Shown here: piece after piece, positions 35,721-45,014 of the stretch
How the letters are laid out: every line of letters starts with the position of its first letter
Position numbering within the stretch: position 1 is the stretch's first letter
Origin: Tepidanaerobacter syntrophicus
GTDB lineage: Bacteria > Bacillota > Thermosediminibacteria > Thermosediminibacterales > Tepidanaerobacteraceae
Direction of reading: 5' to 3'
Assembly (NCBI RefSeq): GCF_001485475.2
Contig: NZ_DF976999.1
Location: 344,001-408,000, forward strand
DNA: 64,000 nt
The notes under the pieces: model-generated
Databases searched by the model: none
What the model saw: the letters and a program-made list of their open reading frames with translations, nothing else
Told to the model about the DNA's origin: nothing
Position numbers and translations under genes: made by a program

Positions 35721-35912
35721 TTATTTATTGTGTTTTTCTGAAAGCAGCGTCTTGCCGCTTCCTATGTTGTCAAAATCATTTTCTCTTATAATCGTTGTAA
35801 AGGCTTGTTCAGGGATTTCAAGTATTTTGCTTGCAGCAGACACCAGCTCCTTTACTAAGGCGGCTTTTTGCTCTTTTGTCATTTTGCCTCCGTCTATCGT
35901 TATAACCGGCAT
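35721..35912 (-). CDS. 4-oxalocrotonate tautomerase-family protein
   Basis: This 63-residue protein starts MPVITIDGGKMTKEQK. The proline exposed after Met removal is the catalytic base of the family. Basic residues in TTIIREND fit the active site. Such tautomerases interconvert enol and keto acids, but the substrate of stand-alone clostridial members is rarely known. It follows pgi by 28 bp and is closed by a strong terminator. Confidence 0.9.
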   Translation of the reverse strand: MPVITIDGGKMTKEQKAALVKELVSAASKILEIPEQAFTTIIRENDFDNIGSGKTLLSEKHNK

Positions 35913-35940
35913 AAAAATCCTTCCCTTCCTTTAAAAATTA

Positions 35941-37245
35941 TTATTTATATCCCGGTTTCCCCAGGAGTTTGAACATATTTGTCTTGTAAGCTTCAACGCC
36001 CGGCTGATCGAAGGGGTTTACTCCCAAAAGATACCCGCTCATGCCGCAGGCCTTTTCGAAAAAGTAGGCCATGTAGCCAAAGTAATAAGGCGAAATCTCG
36101 GGGATGTTGACTATAAGGTTGGGCACCCCTCCGTCCACATGTGCCTCTATGCTGCCTTCCATGGCCATCTTGTTTACATAGTCTATTGTTTTGCCGCTTA
36201 TGTAGTTAAGGCCGTCCAGGTCGTCTTTGTCGGGTTTTATTGTAATTTCCCAGGCAGGCTTTTCTACGTTAAGCACTGTTTCGAATATATGCTTTCTTCC
36301 CTCTTGAATATACTGGCCCATTGAGTGCAGGTCTGTGGTGAAATTTAATGCCGTGGGAAATATTCCTTTCATATCCTTTCCTTCGGATTCTCCGAAAAGC
36401 TGCTTGTACCACTCTCCGAAGTAAAAAAGGCTCGGCTCGTAATTTACCATTATTTCTATGAGTTTCCCTTTAAGATACATTATATTCCTTATAGCGGCAT
36501 ATTGGTAGGAGAAGTTGTCTTTTAGGCTTTCTGATTTTAAATCCTCTGCCGCATCCCTTGCCCCTTCCATTACCTTGTCTATATCAATACCTCCCGCTGC
36601 CATGGGGAAAAGGCCCACCGGTGTCAGCACTGAGTATCTTCCGCCTACATCATCCGGGATTACGAAGCTTTCGTAGCCTTGGCTTTCTGCAAGGGATTTT
36701 AATGCGCCTTTGTTTTTGTCCGTTGTCGCATATATCCGCTTTGAGGCTTCTTCTCTGCCGTATTTTTCTTCCATATACTCTTTAAAAACCCTAAAAGCTA
36801 TGGCAGGCTCTGTGGTAGTTCCGGATTTTGATATAACATTTACTGAAATATCTTTCCCCTCTATAACATCCAAAAGACCTTTTAAATAAGAGGAGCTCAT
36901 GTTGTGTCCCGCAAAGTAAACCTTCGTCCTTCCTGAAAATTCATTAGAAAACGGAGGGTTCAGCATCTCAAGGGCGGCTCTTGCTCCAAGATAGGACCCG
37001 CCTATCCCTATAACCACTAAAACATCTGACTGCTGCTTTATCCTGTCTGCAGCCGCCTTTACTCTTTCAAATTCTTCTTTATCGTAGTTTTCAGGTAAGT
37101 CTACCCAGCCTAAGAAATCCCTGCCGGCTCCTGTCTTTTCATGGAGCATTCTGTGGCACAGGCTTACTTTTTCCTGCATTAAATCAATTTCTTCCTGCCT
37201 TATAAAGTTTAGTGCATTGGAATAATCTAAGGTAATCTTTTTCAC
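35941..37245 (-). CDS. pgi: Glucose-6-phosphate isomerase
   Basis: The 434-residue enzyme interconverts glucose-6-phosphate and fructose-6-phosphate. Family signatures are [35 protein letters not shown] and [16 protein letters not shown], and the C-terminal lysine segment is [20 protein letters not shown]. It supplies hexose phosphates for glycolysis and for the sugar nucleotides of this locus. Its ATG overlaps the end of the MurJ-like gene by four bases. Confidence 0.97.
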   Translation of the reverse strand: MKKITLDYSNALNFIRQEEIDLMQEKVSLCHRMLHEKTGAGRDFLGWVDLPENYDKEEFERVKAAADRIKQQSDVLVVIGIGGSYLGARAALEMLNPPFSNEFSGRTKVYFAGHNMSSSYLKGLLDVIEGKDISVNVISKSGTTTEPAIAFRVFKEYMEEKYGREEASKRIYATTDKNKGALKSLAESQGYESFVIPDDVGGRYSVLTPVGLFPMAAGGIDIDKVMEGARDAAEDLKSESLKDNFSYQYAAIRNIMYLKGKLIEIMVNYEPSLFYFGEWYKQLFGESEGKDMKGIFPTALNFTTDLHSMGQYIQEGRKHIFETVLNVEKPAWEITIKPDKDDLDGLNYISGKTIDYVNKMAMEGSIEAHVDGGVPNLIVNIPEISPYYFGYMAYFFEKACGMSGYLLGVNPFDQPGVEAYKTNMFKLLGKPGYK

Positions 37246-38783
37246 ACGTATTCCTCCTGAATGTTTTTGAGCAGATTTAGTTTCTTTTTAGCTGCGATTA
37301 TCAGCTCATCCACTTCTTTTATCTTCATAAAGTATACCACTGCAAAGTAGAAAAAAGCACCTATGAATATGGAAATTATTAGGGATAAATTAGCGCCTAT
37401 ACGCGATAAAAGGAAATTATATGAGGCATATGCCGCAATACCCATTCCTATGGAAGCTATCAGGATTTTTCCAAAGGATGTTATTGTATCCTTCATTCCA
37501 AAAGGCCCTATCTTTTTTCTCAAACTTATAAGCAAAAGAGCTGTGCAAAATAGCGCAGATATACTGGTGGCCAAGGCAAGCCCCTTTATGCCCATAAACC
37601 TTGAAAGTATAAGATTTAGGACGATGTTCATAGATACGGCAAGAACAGAGTTTTTCATGGGTGTCATGGTGTCCTGCATGGAATAAAAGGCCCGGGACAA
37701 AATCTCTCGAAGTCCAAAACCCATCATCCCTATGGAATAATAAAACAGAGCCCCTGACGTCATAGATATTGCCTCTGAGTCGAAAGCTCCTCTTCCAAAC
37801 AAAAGCCGAACCACCGGCTCTGCAAATATCATGGCTCCAAAGGTAACCGGCACAACTAAAAGATTTATTAAGTTTATGGCTTCAGACACAGAGCTTTTAA
37901 GCCCTTTAAAATTTCCCTGAGCCGCCATCTTAGATATCATAGGATACATAACAGTGGATATGGTTGTAACGAACATTCCCTGTACAAATCCATTAAGTTT
38001 ATTCGCGTAGTTTAATGCGGATATTCCCCCTACTGCAATACCGGACGCTAAGGTCTTGTCAACTAATACATTTATCTGATCTACCGACACCCCTATTATT
38101 ACCGGCAGTGCAATATATACCATATTCCTTATGTATTCATCCTTTGGATCGAATACAAACTGATACCTGTAGCCTGTCTTTCGGATAAAAGGCACCAAAA
38201 GCACCAGCTGAGATGCAGTAGCTATAACACTTCCTACAGCAAGCACCATAATATTAGTCCTAGAGCTTAATACCATAAAAAGTATTAAAATACAGTTCAT
38301 AGGAAAACCTACACATGCCGGAACGGCATAGTTTCCCTTTATCCTCAAATACCCACTGTATACATTTATGATACCTGTAAAATATATCCCAACAAGCCCT
38401 ATCCTTGTAAACCTTACCGCAAGTTCTAAGGTCTCTCCTTCAAATCCGGATGCAAATACCTTCACCAAAGGCTTTGTAAACAAAAGCCCAAAGATTACAA
38501 TACCCGTACATATCACAAGAAGGATATTTACAAGATTATTGGTATATCTTTCTCCTTCCTTTTCCCCGTACTTTTCCTCTATTTTACTGTAAAGCGGGAT
38601 ATATCCTGTAGATATACCTGTCCCGATAAAAGAAAATATCACACCGGGAATAGTAAGAGATATCAAGAAGGCATCACTTATATTAGATGCCCCATAAAAA
38701 TATGATAGGGTTATCTCCCTACCAAACCCGACTATCTTTGAAACTACTGTTATTATCATTAAAAGCAGTGCTGTTTTTTTCAT
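37242..38783 (-). CDS. MurJ/MviN-family lipid-linked oligosaccharide flippase
   Basis: A 513-residue membrane protein of the MOP superfamily with about 14 helices. It begins with the MviN hallmark [20 protein letters not shown], and continues with [31 protein letters not shown]. MurJ flips lipid II. Because this copy sits at the end of a polysaccharide locus that otherwise shows no Wzx in the window, it may instead flip the repeat unit. It is coupled to pgi by a four-base overlap. Confidence 0.9.
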   Translation of the reverse strand: MKKTALLLMIITVVSKIVGFGREITLSYFYGASNISDAFLISLTIPGVIFSFIGTGISTGYIPLYSKIEEKYGEKEGERYTNNLVNILLVICTGIVIFGLLFTKPLVKVFASGFEGETLELAVRFTRIGLVGIYFTGIINVYSGYLRIKGNYAVPACVGFPMNCILILFMVLSSRTNIMVLAVGSVIATASQLVLLVPFIRKTGYRYQFVFDPKDEYIRNMVYIALPVIIGVSVDQINVLVDKTLASGIAVGGISALNYANKLNGFVQGMFVTTISTVMYPMISKMAAQGNFKGLKSSVSEAINLINLLVVPVTFGAMIFAEPVVRLLFGRGAFDSEAISMTSGALFYYSIGMMGFGLREILSRAFYSMQDTMTPMKNSVLAVSMNIVLNLILSRFMGIKGLALATSISALFCTALLLISLRKKIGPFGMKDTITSFGKILIASIGMGIAAYASYNFLLSRIGANLSLIISIFIGAFFYFAVVYFMKIKEVDELIIAAKKKLNLLKNIQEEYV

Positions 38784-38816
38784 TTGGTTAGCTCCGGTAA
38801 GTCAATTCTGTTAGCA

Positions 38817-39362
38817 TCAAAGCCGAATAACACCTAAACTCTTTAATTCCTCTATTGTTGATCGTATTTTGTCTTCTTTAAAATAAGGTTTTAACTTATG
38901 TATTTTATCTGTGACTTCTGAATCTTCTCTTATGCCGCAATCATTTACAAAATAAATAATAGTAGCCCTTAATTCCAATTCCTTGGCACTTAAATTTCCA
39001 AAAGTTTCAATGGCTTTATCTATATCATTTTTATGTTTATCTAGAAAATCTTTGCTTTTCTCTATAAAGGTATCTGCGTCTGAGTCAGGTTTTATCCTAT
39101 ATCCGCCGGTATTCACCCAAGACACATCGACACCATTTAAAGCTGCAATATACTCAAGGTCAGTTGCCAAATCTGCCGAATACGGACCATAGTTATAAAG
39201 TATAAATTTATAACCTACATTAACTTGATATACTTCCTGTAAAATATAAATAATTTTTTGCAGGGAAGTTTTTCCAAATTGAGCATCGTGACCATCCATA
39301 GCTTTTGCTAAGTATGCTATTATGCCATATTTTTCCCATGGAATTCTAAATTCGTTTATCAT
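38817..39362 (-). CDS. YwgA-like protein, partner of the HD hydrolase
   Basis: A 181-residue protein from the ATG at 39362, which has AGGGAGG nine bases upstream; a longer frame overlaps the HD gene. It contains FGKTSLQKIIYILQEVYQV, then LYNYGPYSADLATDLEYI, resembling B. subtilis YwgA and more distantly the SocA/Panacea antitoxin-type fold (LQKxxY motif). The function is unknown. In B. subtilis ywgA also lies beside an HD-domain gene (ywfO), so the pairing is conserved. It should be co-translated with the HD gene upstream. Confidence 0.75.
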   Translation of the reverse strand: MINEFRIPWEKYGIIAYLAKAMDGHDAQFGKTSLQKIIYILQEVYQVNVGYKFILYNYGPYSADLATDLEYIAALNGVDVSWVNTGGYRIKPDSDADTFIEKSKDFLDKHKNDIDKAIETFGNLSAKELELRATIIYFVNDCGIREDSEVTDKIHKLKPYFKEDKIRSTIEELKSLGVIRL

Positions 39363-39363
39363 G

Positions 39364-40635
39364 TTATATTTCCTCCCTGTATTTTTCAATTTGCTCCTTA
39401 ATTTTTTCTCTATTTTCATATGGAACATATATTCTAATTTGCTTATTCGGAACAAGATTTCTTACTATGCTTGAGTATTGAGAAAGAGGTGCGTACTTTG
39501 AATCACTTTTTTCTTCGGATATAAGTATATCTTCATCGCCAACTTTATACCATGATTTTTCTGCCGTATCTATAAAACCGATTCTGTCTTTGAACTCTCC
39601 GGATATAGCTTCGAATTCTTTAAGATCCCCAACACTGGGAACTTCTTTTGTTTCGTATACGCGTCGATAGTGTTGCCTGTTAAGTATTATTTCTCCATGT
39701 AGACCCGCTTTCCCTTCTTTTATTAAGCCTCCTACTTTCCAATCGTCCCAATCCAAATATTCATCTAGATTCTTTTCAGTCGGCGGTAGAAATGTACTTC
39801 TCTTGGTTTCAGATTCTAGTAAAGTTTTTATCGCTTCGGAAATATGATTATCATAAGCTCTTCTAGTATGATGGAAATAAACTTGTGTAAACATCTGATA
39901 TCGTGCAATGATTAATCCTTCCGCTGCGTGCCAGCCGCTTTTATTAATTCCTATGGAAAAATTATCTGTTTCAGGTTCATTTATAACCGTTAAAGTTCTT
40001 AATATTCTCTTTAAATCATATCTACCATAGTTCACACCTGCATGATAAGAATCTCTTAACAAATAATCTGCTCTATCTGCATCTAATTGACCACTAATTA
40101 AATGTCTCCAAAATGCTCTCTCAGATGATGTAGGTCCTTTTGTCAGTAAATCGCAAACTTCATCGGCGGTAATTTTTAGGTCATTAAATTTAGATTCGTC
40201 TATGTATCTTCTAAATTTATTTTTTATTATAGCAGTAGAATAATCTTCATGTTCATAATGATCTTTTACTGAATCAGGTTTTAAGGGCATCAATTCTTCA
40301 GCTGCATGTGAAAAAGGTGGGTGGCCTATGTCATGCAAAAGGCCGGCAAGCCTTATTAAAATTCTTTCTCTTTCCAGCCCTGATTCTGTATAGTTTAACT
40401 TATTCTTTAAAAAATCCATCTCGTTTTTTACTATATTGTCAAACATTTGTGTTGCCACATGCATAACACCCAGTGAATGTTCAAACCTTGTATGATTTGT
40501 AGCCGGATACACCATATTAGATAATGACAATTGTTTTATGCGTCTAAGTCTCTGAAACTCCGGCTGATTTATTATAGTTTTTTCCCACTCATTAATCTCT
40601 ATAAATCCATGGATTGGGTCCCTTATGTAATACAT
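39364..40635 (-). CDS. HD-domain phosphohydrolase (YwfO/SAMHD1-like)
   Basis: The 423-residue protein begins YYIRDPIHGFIEINEWEKTI and has the HD metal site: His53 (HTRFEHSLGVMHVA), His101-Asp102 (LAGLLHDIGHPPFSHAAEEL) and Asp187 (SGQLDADRADYLLRDS). Related SAMHD1 and dGTPase enzymes hydrolyse dNTPs, so this is probably a nucleotide triphosphohydrolase. An ATG follows TTAGGAGG. It forms a two-gene unit with the YwgA-like protein, inserted between rfbD and the flippase gene. Confidence 0.88.
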   Translation of the reverse strand: MYYIRDPIHGFIEINEWEKTIINQPEFQRLRRIKQLSLSNMVYPATNHTRFEHSLGVMHVATQMFDNIVKNEMDFLKNKLNYTESGLERERILIRLAGLLHDIGHPPFSHAAEELMPLKPDSVKDHYEHEDYSTAIIKNKFRRYIDESKFNDLKITADEVCDLLTKGPTSSERAFWRHLISGQLDADRADYLLRDSYHAGVNYGRYDLKRILRTLTVINEPETDNFSIGINKSGWHAAEGLIIARYQMFTQVYFHHTRRAYDNHISEAIKTLLESETKRSTFLPPTEKNLDEYLDWDDWKVGGLIKEGKAGLHGEIILNRQHYRRVYETKEVPSVGDLKEFEAISGEFKDRIGFIDTAEKSWYKVGDEDILISEEKSDSKYAPLSQYSSIVRNLVPNKQIRIYVPYENREKIKEQIEKYREEI

Positions 40636-40678
40636 TAAAACCTCCTAAGATAATTTAGCGAATTTGCTGCTTTCTTAT

Positions 40679-41521
40679 TTATAATGTTATTTTTATGTAT
40701 TCTTCCAATGCATTTTTCCAATGAGGCAGCCTTTGAAATCCGTTTAAATCCAAACTTTTCTTTGATAATCTGGAATTTTTAGGTCTTAAGGCTTTTGTAG
40801 GATAATCTTCTGTCCTGATAGGATTTAATTTTATATTGATATCTGCCATGTCAAATATAGCAGATGCAAATTCATGCCAACTGCAATATCCTTCGTTTGT
40901 AGCATGATATATACCATACTTTTCTGTAGTTATCATATCTGAAATCAGTTTCGCAAGATCAAATGTATATGTCGGCGAGCCTATTTGATCTGAAACTACA
41001 CTTAATTCTCTTCTTTCTCTACTTAATCTCAGCATCGTTTTTACGAAGTTGTTTCCATTTTCGCCAAAAACCCATGATATTCTTACAATAAACGCTTTAT
41101 CAACATATTTTTGAACTTCAAGCTCACCTTCATATTTTGTTTTCCCATAATAGTTTATCGGATTCGGTATATCTGTAACTTCGAATGGCTTATCTCCTTT
41201 GCCGTCGAAGACGTAATCAGTGCTAATATATAGGATTTTAGCATCAATATCTTTGCAGGCTTGCGCAATATATCTTGTTCCCAAAACATTAGTCCTATAA
41301 CAGATATCACGTTCATCCTCGGCTTTGTCAACAGCTGTATAAGCCGCACAGTGGACTACTGCATCAGGTTTATGGTTTTTAATAAAGTTTTTTGTATCTG
41401 ATTCATTTGTTAAATCAAAGTCTTTTCTTGATGCGCCAAGGCAATCTATTTTAAGGCCTTTTAATCTTCTTACCACATCATAGCCAAGTTGACCGCTGCA
41501 GCCGGTTACTAAAATTTTCAA
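40679..41521 (-). CDS. rfbD: dTDP-4-dehydrorhamnose reductase
   Basis: A 280-residue short-chain reductase catalysing the last step of dTDP-L-rhamnose synthesis. The N-terminal KILVTGCSGQLGYDVVRRLK binds NADPH. The active-site YYGKTKYEGE and YISTDYVFDG are typical of RmlD. The start is TTG with AAAGGTGA upstream. It ends the rfbA-C-B-D run and is 12 bp after rfbB. Confidence 0.96.
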   Translation of the reverse strand: MKILVTGCSGQLGYDVVRRLKGLKIDCLGASRKDFDLTNESDTKNFIKNHKPDAVVHCAAYTAVDKAEDERDICYRTNVLGTRYIAQACKDIDAKILYISTDYVFDGKGDKPFEVTDIPNPINYYGKTKYEGELEVQKYVDKAFIVRISWVFGENGNNFVKTMLRLSRERRELSVVSDQIGSPTYTFDLAKLISDMITTEKYGIYHATNEGYCSWHEFASAIFDMADINIKLNPIRTEDYPTKALRPKNSRLSKKSLDLNGFQRLPHWKNALEEYIKITL

Positions 41522-41533
41522 AGCAAATCACCT

Positions 41534-42556
41534 TTATTCTTTTTCGGCATACATTCTTTCATAGTAATTTCTATACTCACCGTTAATTATTTTTTCCCAC
41601 CAGTTCTTATTTGCAAGATACCACTGGACTGTCCTTTTAATTCCATCATCAAAATTAGTTGTTGGCAGCCAGCCTAATTCCTTATGTATTTTACTCGGAT
41701 CAATGGCATATCTCAAGTCATGCCCTGCTCTGTCTTTCACAAACGTTATAAGTGATTCAGGCTTTTTAAGTTCCTTCAATATGGTTTTTACGACTTCAAG
41801 ATTTGTTTTTTCGTTATGACCGCCTATATTATATACCTCTCCTATAGTACCATCGTGTAAAATTAAGTCAATGGCGCGACAATGATCTTCTACATACAGC
41901 CAATCTCTCACGTTTTCACCCGTTCCGTATACAGGAATGGTTTTGTTGTCTAAGGCTCTTAGTATAACAAGCGGAATCAGCTTTTCGGGAAATTGATACG
42001 GTCCGTAATTATTGGAGCATCTTGATATGGTAGCCGGCAGGTTATAAGTCCTGCAATAGGCTAAAACTAATAAATCAGCAGCGGCTTTAGAGGCCGAGTA
42101 AGGTGACGATGCCTTTATAGGCATATCTTCTGTAAAGAATAAATCTAACCTCTCCAGAGGCAAATCTCCGTAAACTTCATCTGTCGAAACTTGATGAAAT
42201 CTTTTGGTATCAAAAGCCCTGCAGGCATCCATCAGTACCTGTGTACCTAGTATATTCGTTTTAAGGAATATCTCCGGATTTTCAATTGATCTATCTACAT
42301 GAGACTCTGCTGCAAAGTTCACAACTGCGTCAAATTTTTCTTTTTCAAAAAGCTCAAAAACAAGTTCTCTGTCGGTAATATCACCCTTTACAAATTTAAA
42401 GTTCGGATTATCCATAATGCTTTCTAATGTTTCAAGGTTTCCTGCATATGTCAGCAGATCCAAACATACAATTTTATAATTTGGATGGTTTTTTAGCATA
42501 TAAAAAATAAAATTACTACCTATAAATCCGGCTCCGCCGGTTACTAATATATTGAT
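41534..42556 (-). CDS. rfbB: dTDP-glucose 4,6-dehydratase with a non-AUG (AUC or AUU) start
   Basis: RmlB makes dTDP-4-dehydro-6-deoxyglucose. The first in-frame ATG (42499) lies after the NAD-binding motif, but the frame upstream encodes NILVTGGAGFIGSNFIFY, the normal RmlB N-terminus. Between an in-frame TGA (42593-42595) and this motif there is no ATG, GTG or TTG. An ATC at 42556, seven bases after AGGGGG, gives (M)NILVTGG and a full-length 340-residue protein. An ATT six bases earlier is the other option. The catalytic motifs are intact: HQVSTDEVYGDLP and SPYSASKAAAD. It could be a rare initiator or an error in the sequence. Confidence 0.9.
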   Translation of the reverse strand: MNILVTGGAGFIGSNFIFYMLKNHPNYKIVCLDLLTYAGNLETLESIMDNPNFKFVKGDITDRELVFELFEKEKFDAVVNFAAESHVDRSIENPEIFLKTNILGTQVLMDACRAFDTKRFHQVSTDEVYGDLPLERLDLFFTEDMPIKASSPYSASKAAADLLVLAYCRTYNLPATISRCSNNYGPYQFPEKLIPLVILRALDNKTIPVYGTGENVRDWLYVEDHCRAIDLILHDGTIGEVYNIGGHNEKTNLEVVKTILKELKKPESLITFVKDRAGHDLRYAIDPSKIHKELGWLPTTNFDDGIKRTVQWYLANKNWWEKIINGEYRNYYERMYAEKE

Positions 42557-42573
42557 TGTAATTACCCCCTGTA

Positions 42574-43125
42574 TTAATATACAAAGTTGTTGTCACTGTC
42601 CTTTAATAAAGGCGCCTTCATATCTTTTTCTGAAAGAATAGGATTTTCGATTCCCCAATCAACATTTATTTCAGGATCGTCAAATCTTATACTTCGGTCA
42701 TTCTCAGGCGAATAGTATTCGTCAACCTTATACTGTATTTCAACATTATCGGTAAGAGTCGCAAAGCCATGTGCAAAGCCTTTAGGAATGAAAAGCTGTT
42801 TTTTGTTTTCCTCCGAAAGCTCCACAGACACCCATTTCTTGTAAGTAGGAGAACCTTTTCTAATATCTACCGCAACATCTAGAATTCTTCCTCTTGTGCA
42901 CCTTACAAGTTTGGCCTGGGCTTTTGGATTTATTTGAAAATGTAAACCTCTTATTGTTCCTCTGTTTGCAGAAAAAGAATGATTATCTTGGATGAAATCT
43001 ATGTCTATACCCTGTTTTGCAAGTTTTTCTTTTGAGTAGGTTTCCATAAACCAGCCCCTTGGATCTTCAAACACTTGAGGCTCAATTATATATATCCCCT
43101 CAATGGCTGTATTTATCACTTTCAT
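42574..43125 (-). CDS. rfbC: dTDP-4-dehydrorhamnose 3,5-epimerase
   Basis: This 183-residue cupin-fold epimerase is the third step of the rhamnose pathway. It has the catalytic histidine in RGLHFQINPKAQAKLVRC, then GFAHGFATLTDNVEIQYKVD and the tyrosine segment DEYYSPENDRSI. It lies between rfbA and rfbB, with its stop codon 18 bp before the putative rfbB start. Confidence 0.96.
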   Translation of the reverse strand: MKVINTAIEGIYIIEPQVFEDPRGWFMETYSKEKLAKQGIDIDFIQDNHSFSANRGTIRGLHFQINPKAQAKLVRCTRGRILDVAVDIRKGSPTYKKWVSVELSEENKKQLFIPKGFAHGFATLTDNVEIQYKVDEYYSPENDRSIRFDDPEINVDWGIENPILSEKDMKAPLLKDSDNNFVY

Positions 43126-43152
43126 ATCAATTCACTCCGATCCGGTATGTAA

Positions 43153-44031
43153 TCAATACTTAATCTTACCTTCGGCCACTCTTCTTAAGTGCTCGCCATA
43201 AGGCGACTTTCCATATTTTTCAGCAGATTCTAGGAGAGTATCTTTATTTATCCACTTATTTATAAATGCAATTTCTTCAGGTGCCGAAATTTTTATGCCT
43301 TGTCTCTTTTCAACTATCCTTACAAAATTAGTCGCATCTGCCAGCGTATCTACAGTCCCTGTATCAAGCCATGCAAATCCCCTTCCCAAAAGCTTGACAT
43401 CCAGCTCCTCCTGTTCAAGGTAAATTCTGTTTAAATCGGTAATTTCCAGTTCCCCTCTTGCACTGGGTTTTAATGTTTTCGCGTAATCTACCACCCTATT
43501 ATCATAAAAGTACAAACCTGTAACTGCATAATTAGATTTTGGTTCTTTTGGTTTTTCTTCTATTGAAATAACCTTTCCGCTATCATCAAATTCTACTACT
43601 CCAAATCTTTCAGGATCATCCACATAGTATCCGAACACTGTAGCTCTGCCTTTATTTTGAACTGCTTCCCTTAATAATCTTCCAAAGTTATTTCCGTAAA
43701 ATATATTATCTCCTAATACTAATGCACAGTCATCTGTTCCAATAAACTTTTCACCTATGATAAATGCTTGTGCAAGCCCATCCGGAGATGGCTGTTCTTC
43801 ATATGAAAAACTAACACCAAATTGACTTCCGTCTCCAAGAAGTTCTTTATACTTAGGTAAGTCAAAAGGTGTGGAGATTATAAGGATGTCCTTTATCCCG
43901 GCAAGCATTAACGTGGACAGTGGATAATAGACCATAGGTTTATCATATACAGGTAAAAGTTGCTTACTTGTCACCATAGTAAGCGGATAAAGGCGGGTAC
44001 CTGAACCGCCGGCTAAGATTATGCCTTTCAT
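43153..44031 (-). CDS. rfbA: Glucose-1-phosphate thymidylyltransferase
   Basis: The 292-residue enzyme makes dTDP-glucose. The nucleotide-binding signature is [16 protein letters not shown], followed by [28 protein letters not shown] and [13 protein letters not shown]. It begins the rfbA-C-B-D run in transcription order. Confidence 0.97.
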   Translation of the reverse strand: MKGIILAGGSGTRLYPLTMVTSKQLLPVYDKPMVYYPLSTLMLAGIKDILIISTPFDLPKYKELLGDGSQFGVSFSYEEQPSPDGLAQAFIIGEKFIGTDDCALVLGDNIFYGNNFGRLLREAVQNKGRATVFGYYVDDPERFGVVEFDDSGKVISIEEKPKEPKSNYAVTGLYFYDNRVVDYAKTLKPSARGELEITDLNRIYLEQEELDVKLLGRGFAWLDTGTVDTLADATNFVRIVEKRQGIKISAPEEIAFINKWINKDTLLESAEKYGKSPYGEHLRRVAEGKIKY

Positions 44032-44043
44032 AAAAACACCTCA

Positions 44044-44955
44044 TTAATAATAGTTATCTATAATGTCTTTCTTATATAAATCTTCATCCTTCATAATTTT
44101 TGTCAACTCTCTGGCAGAGTTTTTAGTATGTTTATAGATAAAAAATCTTTTATCTCTTTCACTCCTGCATAATTTATCAGTTGAAGAATCCTCTTTATGA
44201 AATACTTCTAATTCAGGTGTATAGAGCATCCTTATATTTTCTTTTCTTGCTATATAAAATAATATATCTTCTTCCATGTACAAAAACGTCTTACTGTAAA
44301 TTCCTTTATATTTGCTTATATAATCAGGTGAAAAAATTAGGCAACTTCCGTGTAGTTGAACATCTTCAAGCTCCGTGAGCCACAGGTTTTTTCTATTTTT
44401 CTCGGTATCGTCTGTGCTCAAAAAATATTTTAATGATCTATATAAGTTAAGTATTGGAGTTTCGATATTTAATCTATTTAGTATCTGGTATATTGAATAT
44501 TTAAATATTAATCTTTGTACCTCTTTCTTTGTAATTGGAGTTATTTTTTGTGGATTTTGATGAAGACCGTCTTTTAGAGAAATTATATTTGGTCCTAATA
44601 CATGGAACTTTTGTTCATCATATTTGTGGTAAAGGTTATGTATAAAATCTTTTTGCTTAATAATTATGTCATTATTTAGAAGTATTATAAAATTACTATT
44701 TAATTTATTTTTTGCATAGTCAAACCCAACATTATTTCCTTTAGCAAAACCAAGATTTTTATTTAGAATCAATACTTCTATATTTGGACAATAATTATAT
44801 TTGGCTTTTATTTTCTCACCAGAACCGTTTTTTGATCCGTTATCTATTACAAGTATTTCATGATCTGTATCAAATTTACAATTCAATATTGAATCTATGC
44901 ATTCGCATGTATCCTCATAACTCAAAAAATGCAATATAACAAATGTTGTTTTCAA
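44044..44955 (-). CDS. Family 2 glycosyltransferase
   Basis: A 303-residue GT-A type transferase, probably a rhamnosyl- or related transferase. It has DTDHEILVIDNGSKNGSGEK, LNKNLGFAKGNNVGFDYA and the metal motif FIILLNNDI. A later EEDILFYIARKENI may hold the catalytic base. The ending lacks membrane helices. It precedes rfbA, matching the common placement of rhamnosyltransferases beside rml genes; specificity cannot be read. Confidence 0.9.
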   Translation of the reverse strand: MKTTFVILHFLSYEDTCECIDSILNCKFDTDHEILVIDNGSKNGSGEKIKAKYNYCPNIEVLILNKNLGFAKGNNVGFDYAKNKLNSNFIILLNNDIIIKQKDFIHNLYHKYDEQKFHVLGPNIISLKDGLHQNPQKITPITKKEVQRLIFKYSIYQILNRLNIETPILNLYRSLKYFLSTDDTEKNRKNLWLTELEDVQLHGSCLIFSPDYISKYKGIYSKTFLYMEEDILFYIARKENIRMLYTPELEVFHKEDSSTDKLCRSERDKRFFIYKHTKNSARELTKIMKDEDLYKKDIIDNYY

Positions 44956-45014
44956 TTATGCTTCCCTCCATATAGAAGTGATTTTATATATTGGACATCT
45001 TGGCAATTCTTAAT

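Noticed and set aside
37242-38783. A certain assignment as lipid II flippase MurJ
   Set aside because: The family is clear, but the position at the end of a polysaccharide operon leaves repeat-unit flipping equally possible, so no symbol was given.
41534-42499. rfbB starting at the ATG at 42499
   Set aside because: It would remove the NAD-binding TGGAGFIGS segment, which is perfectly encoded in frame upstream.
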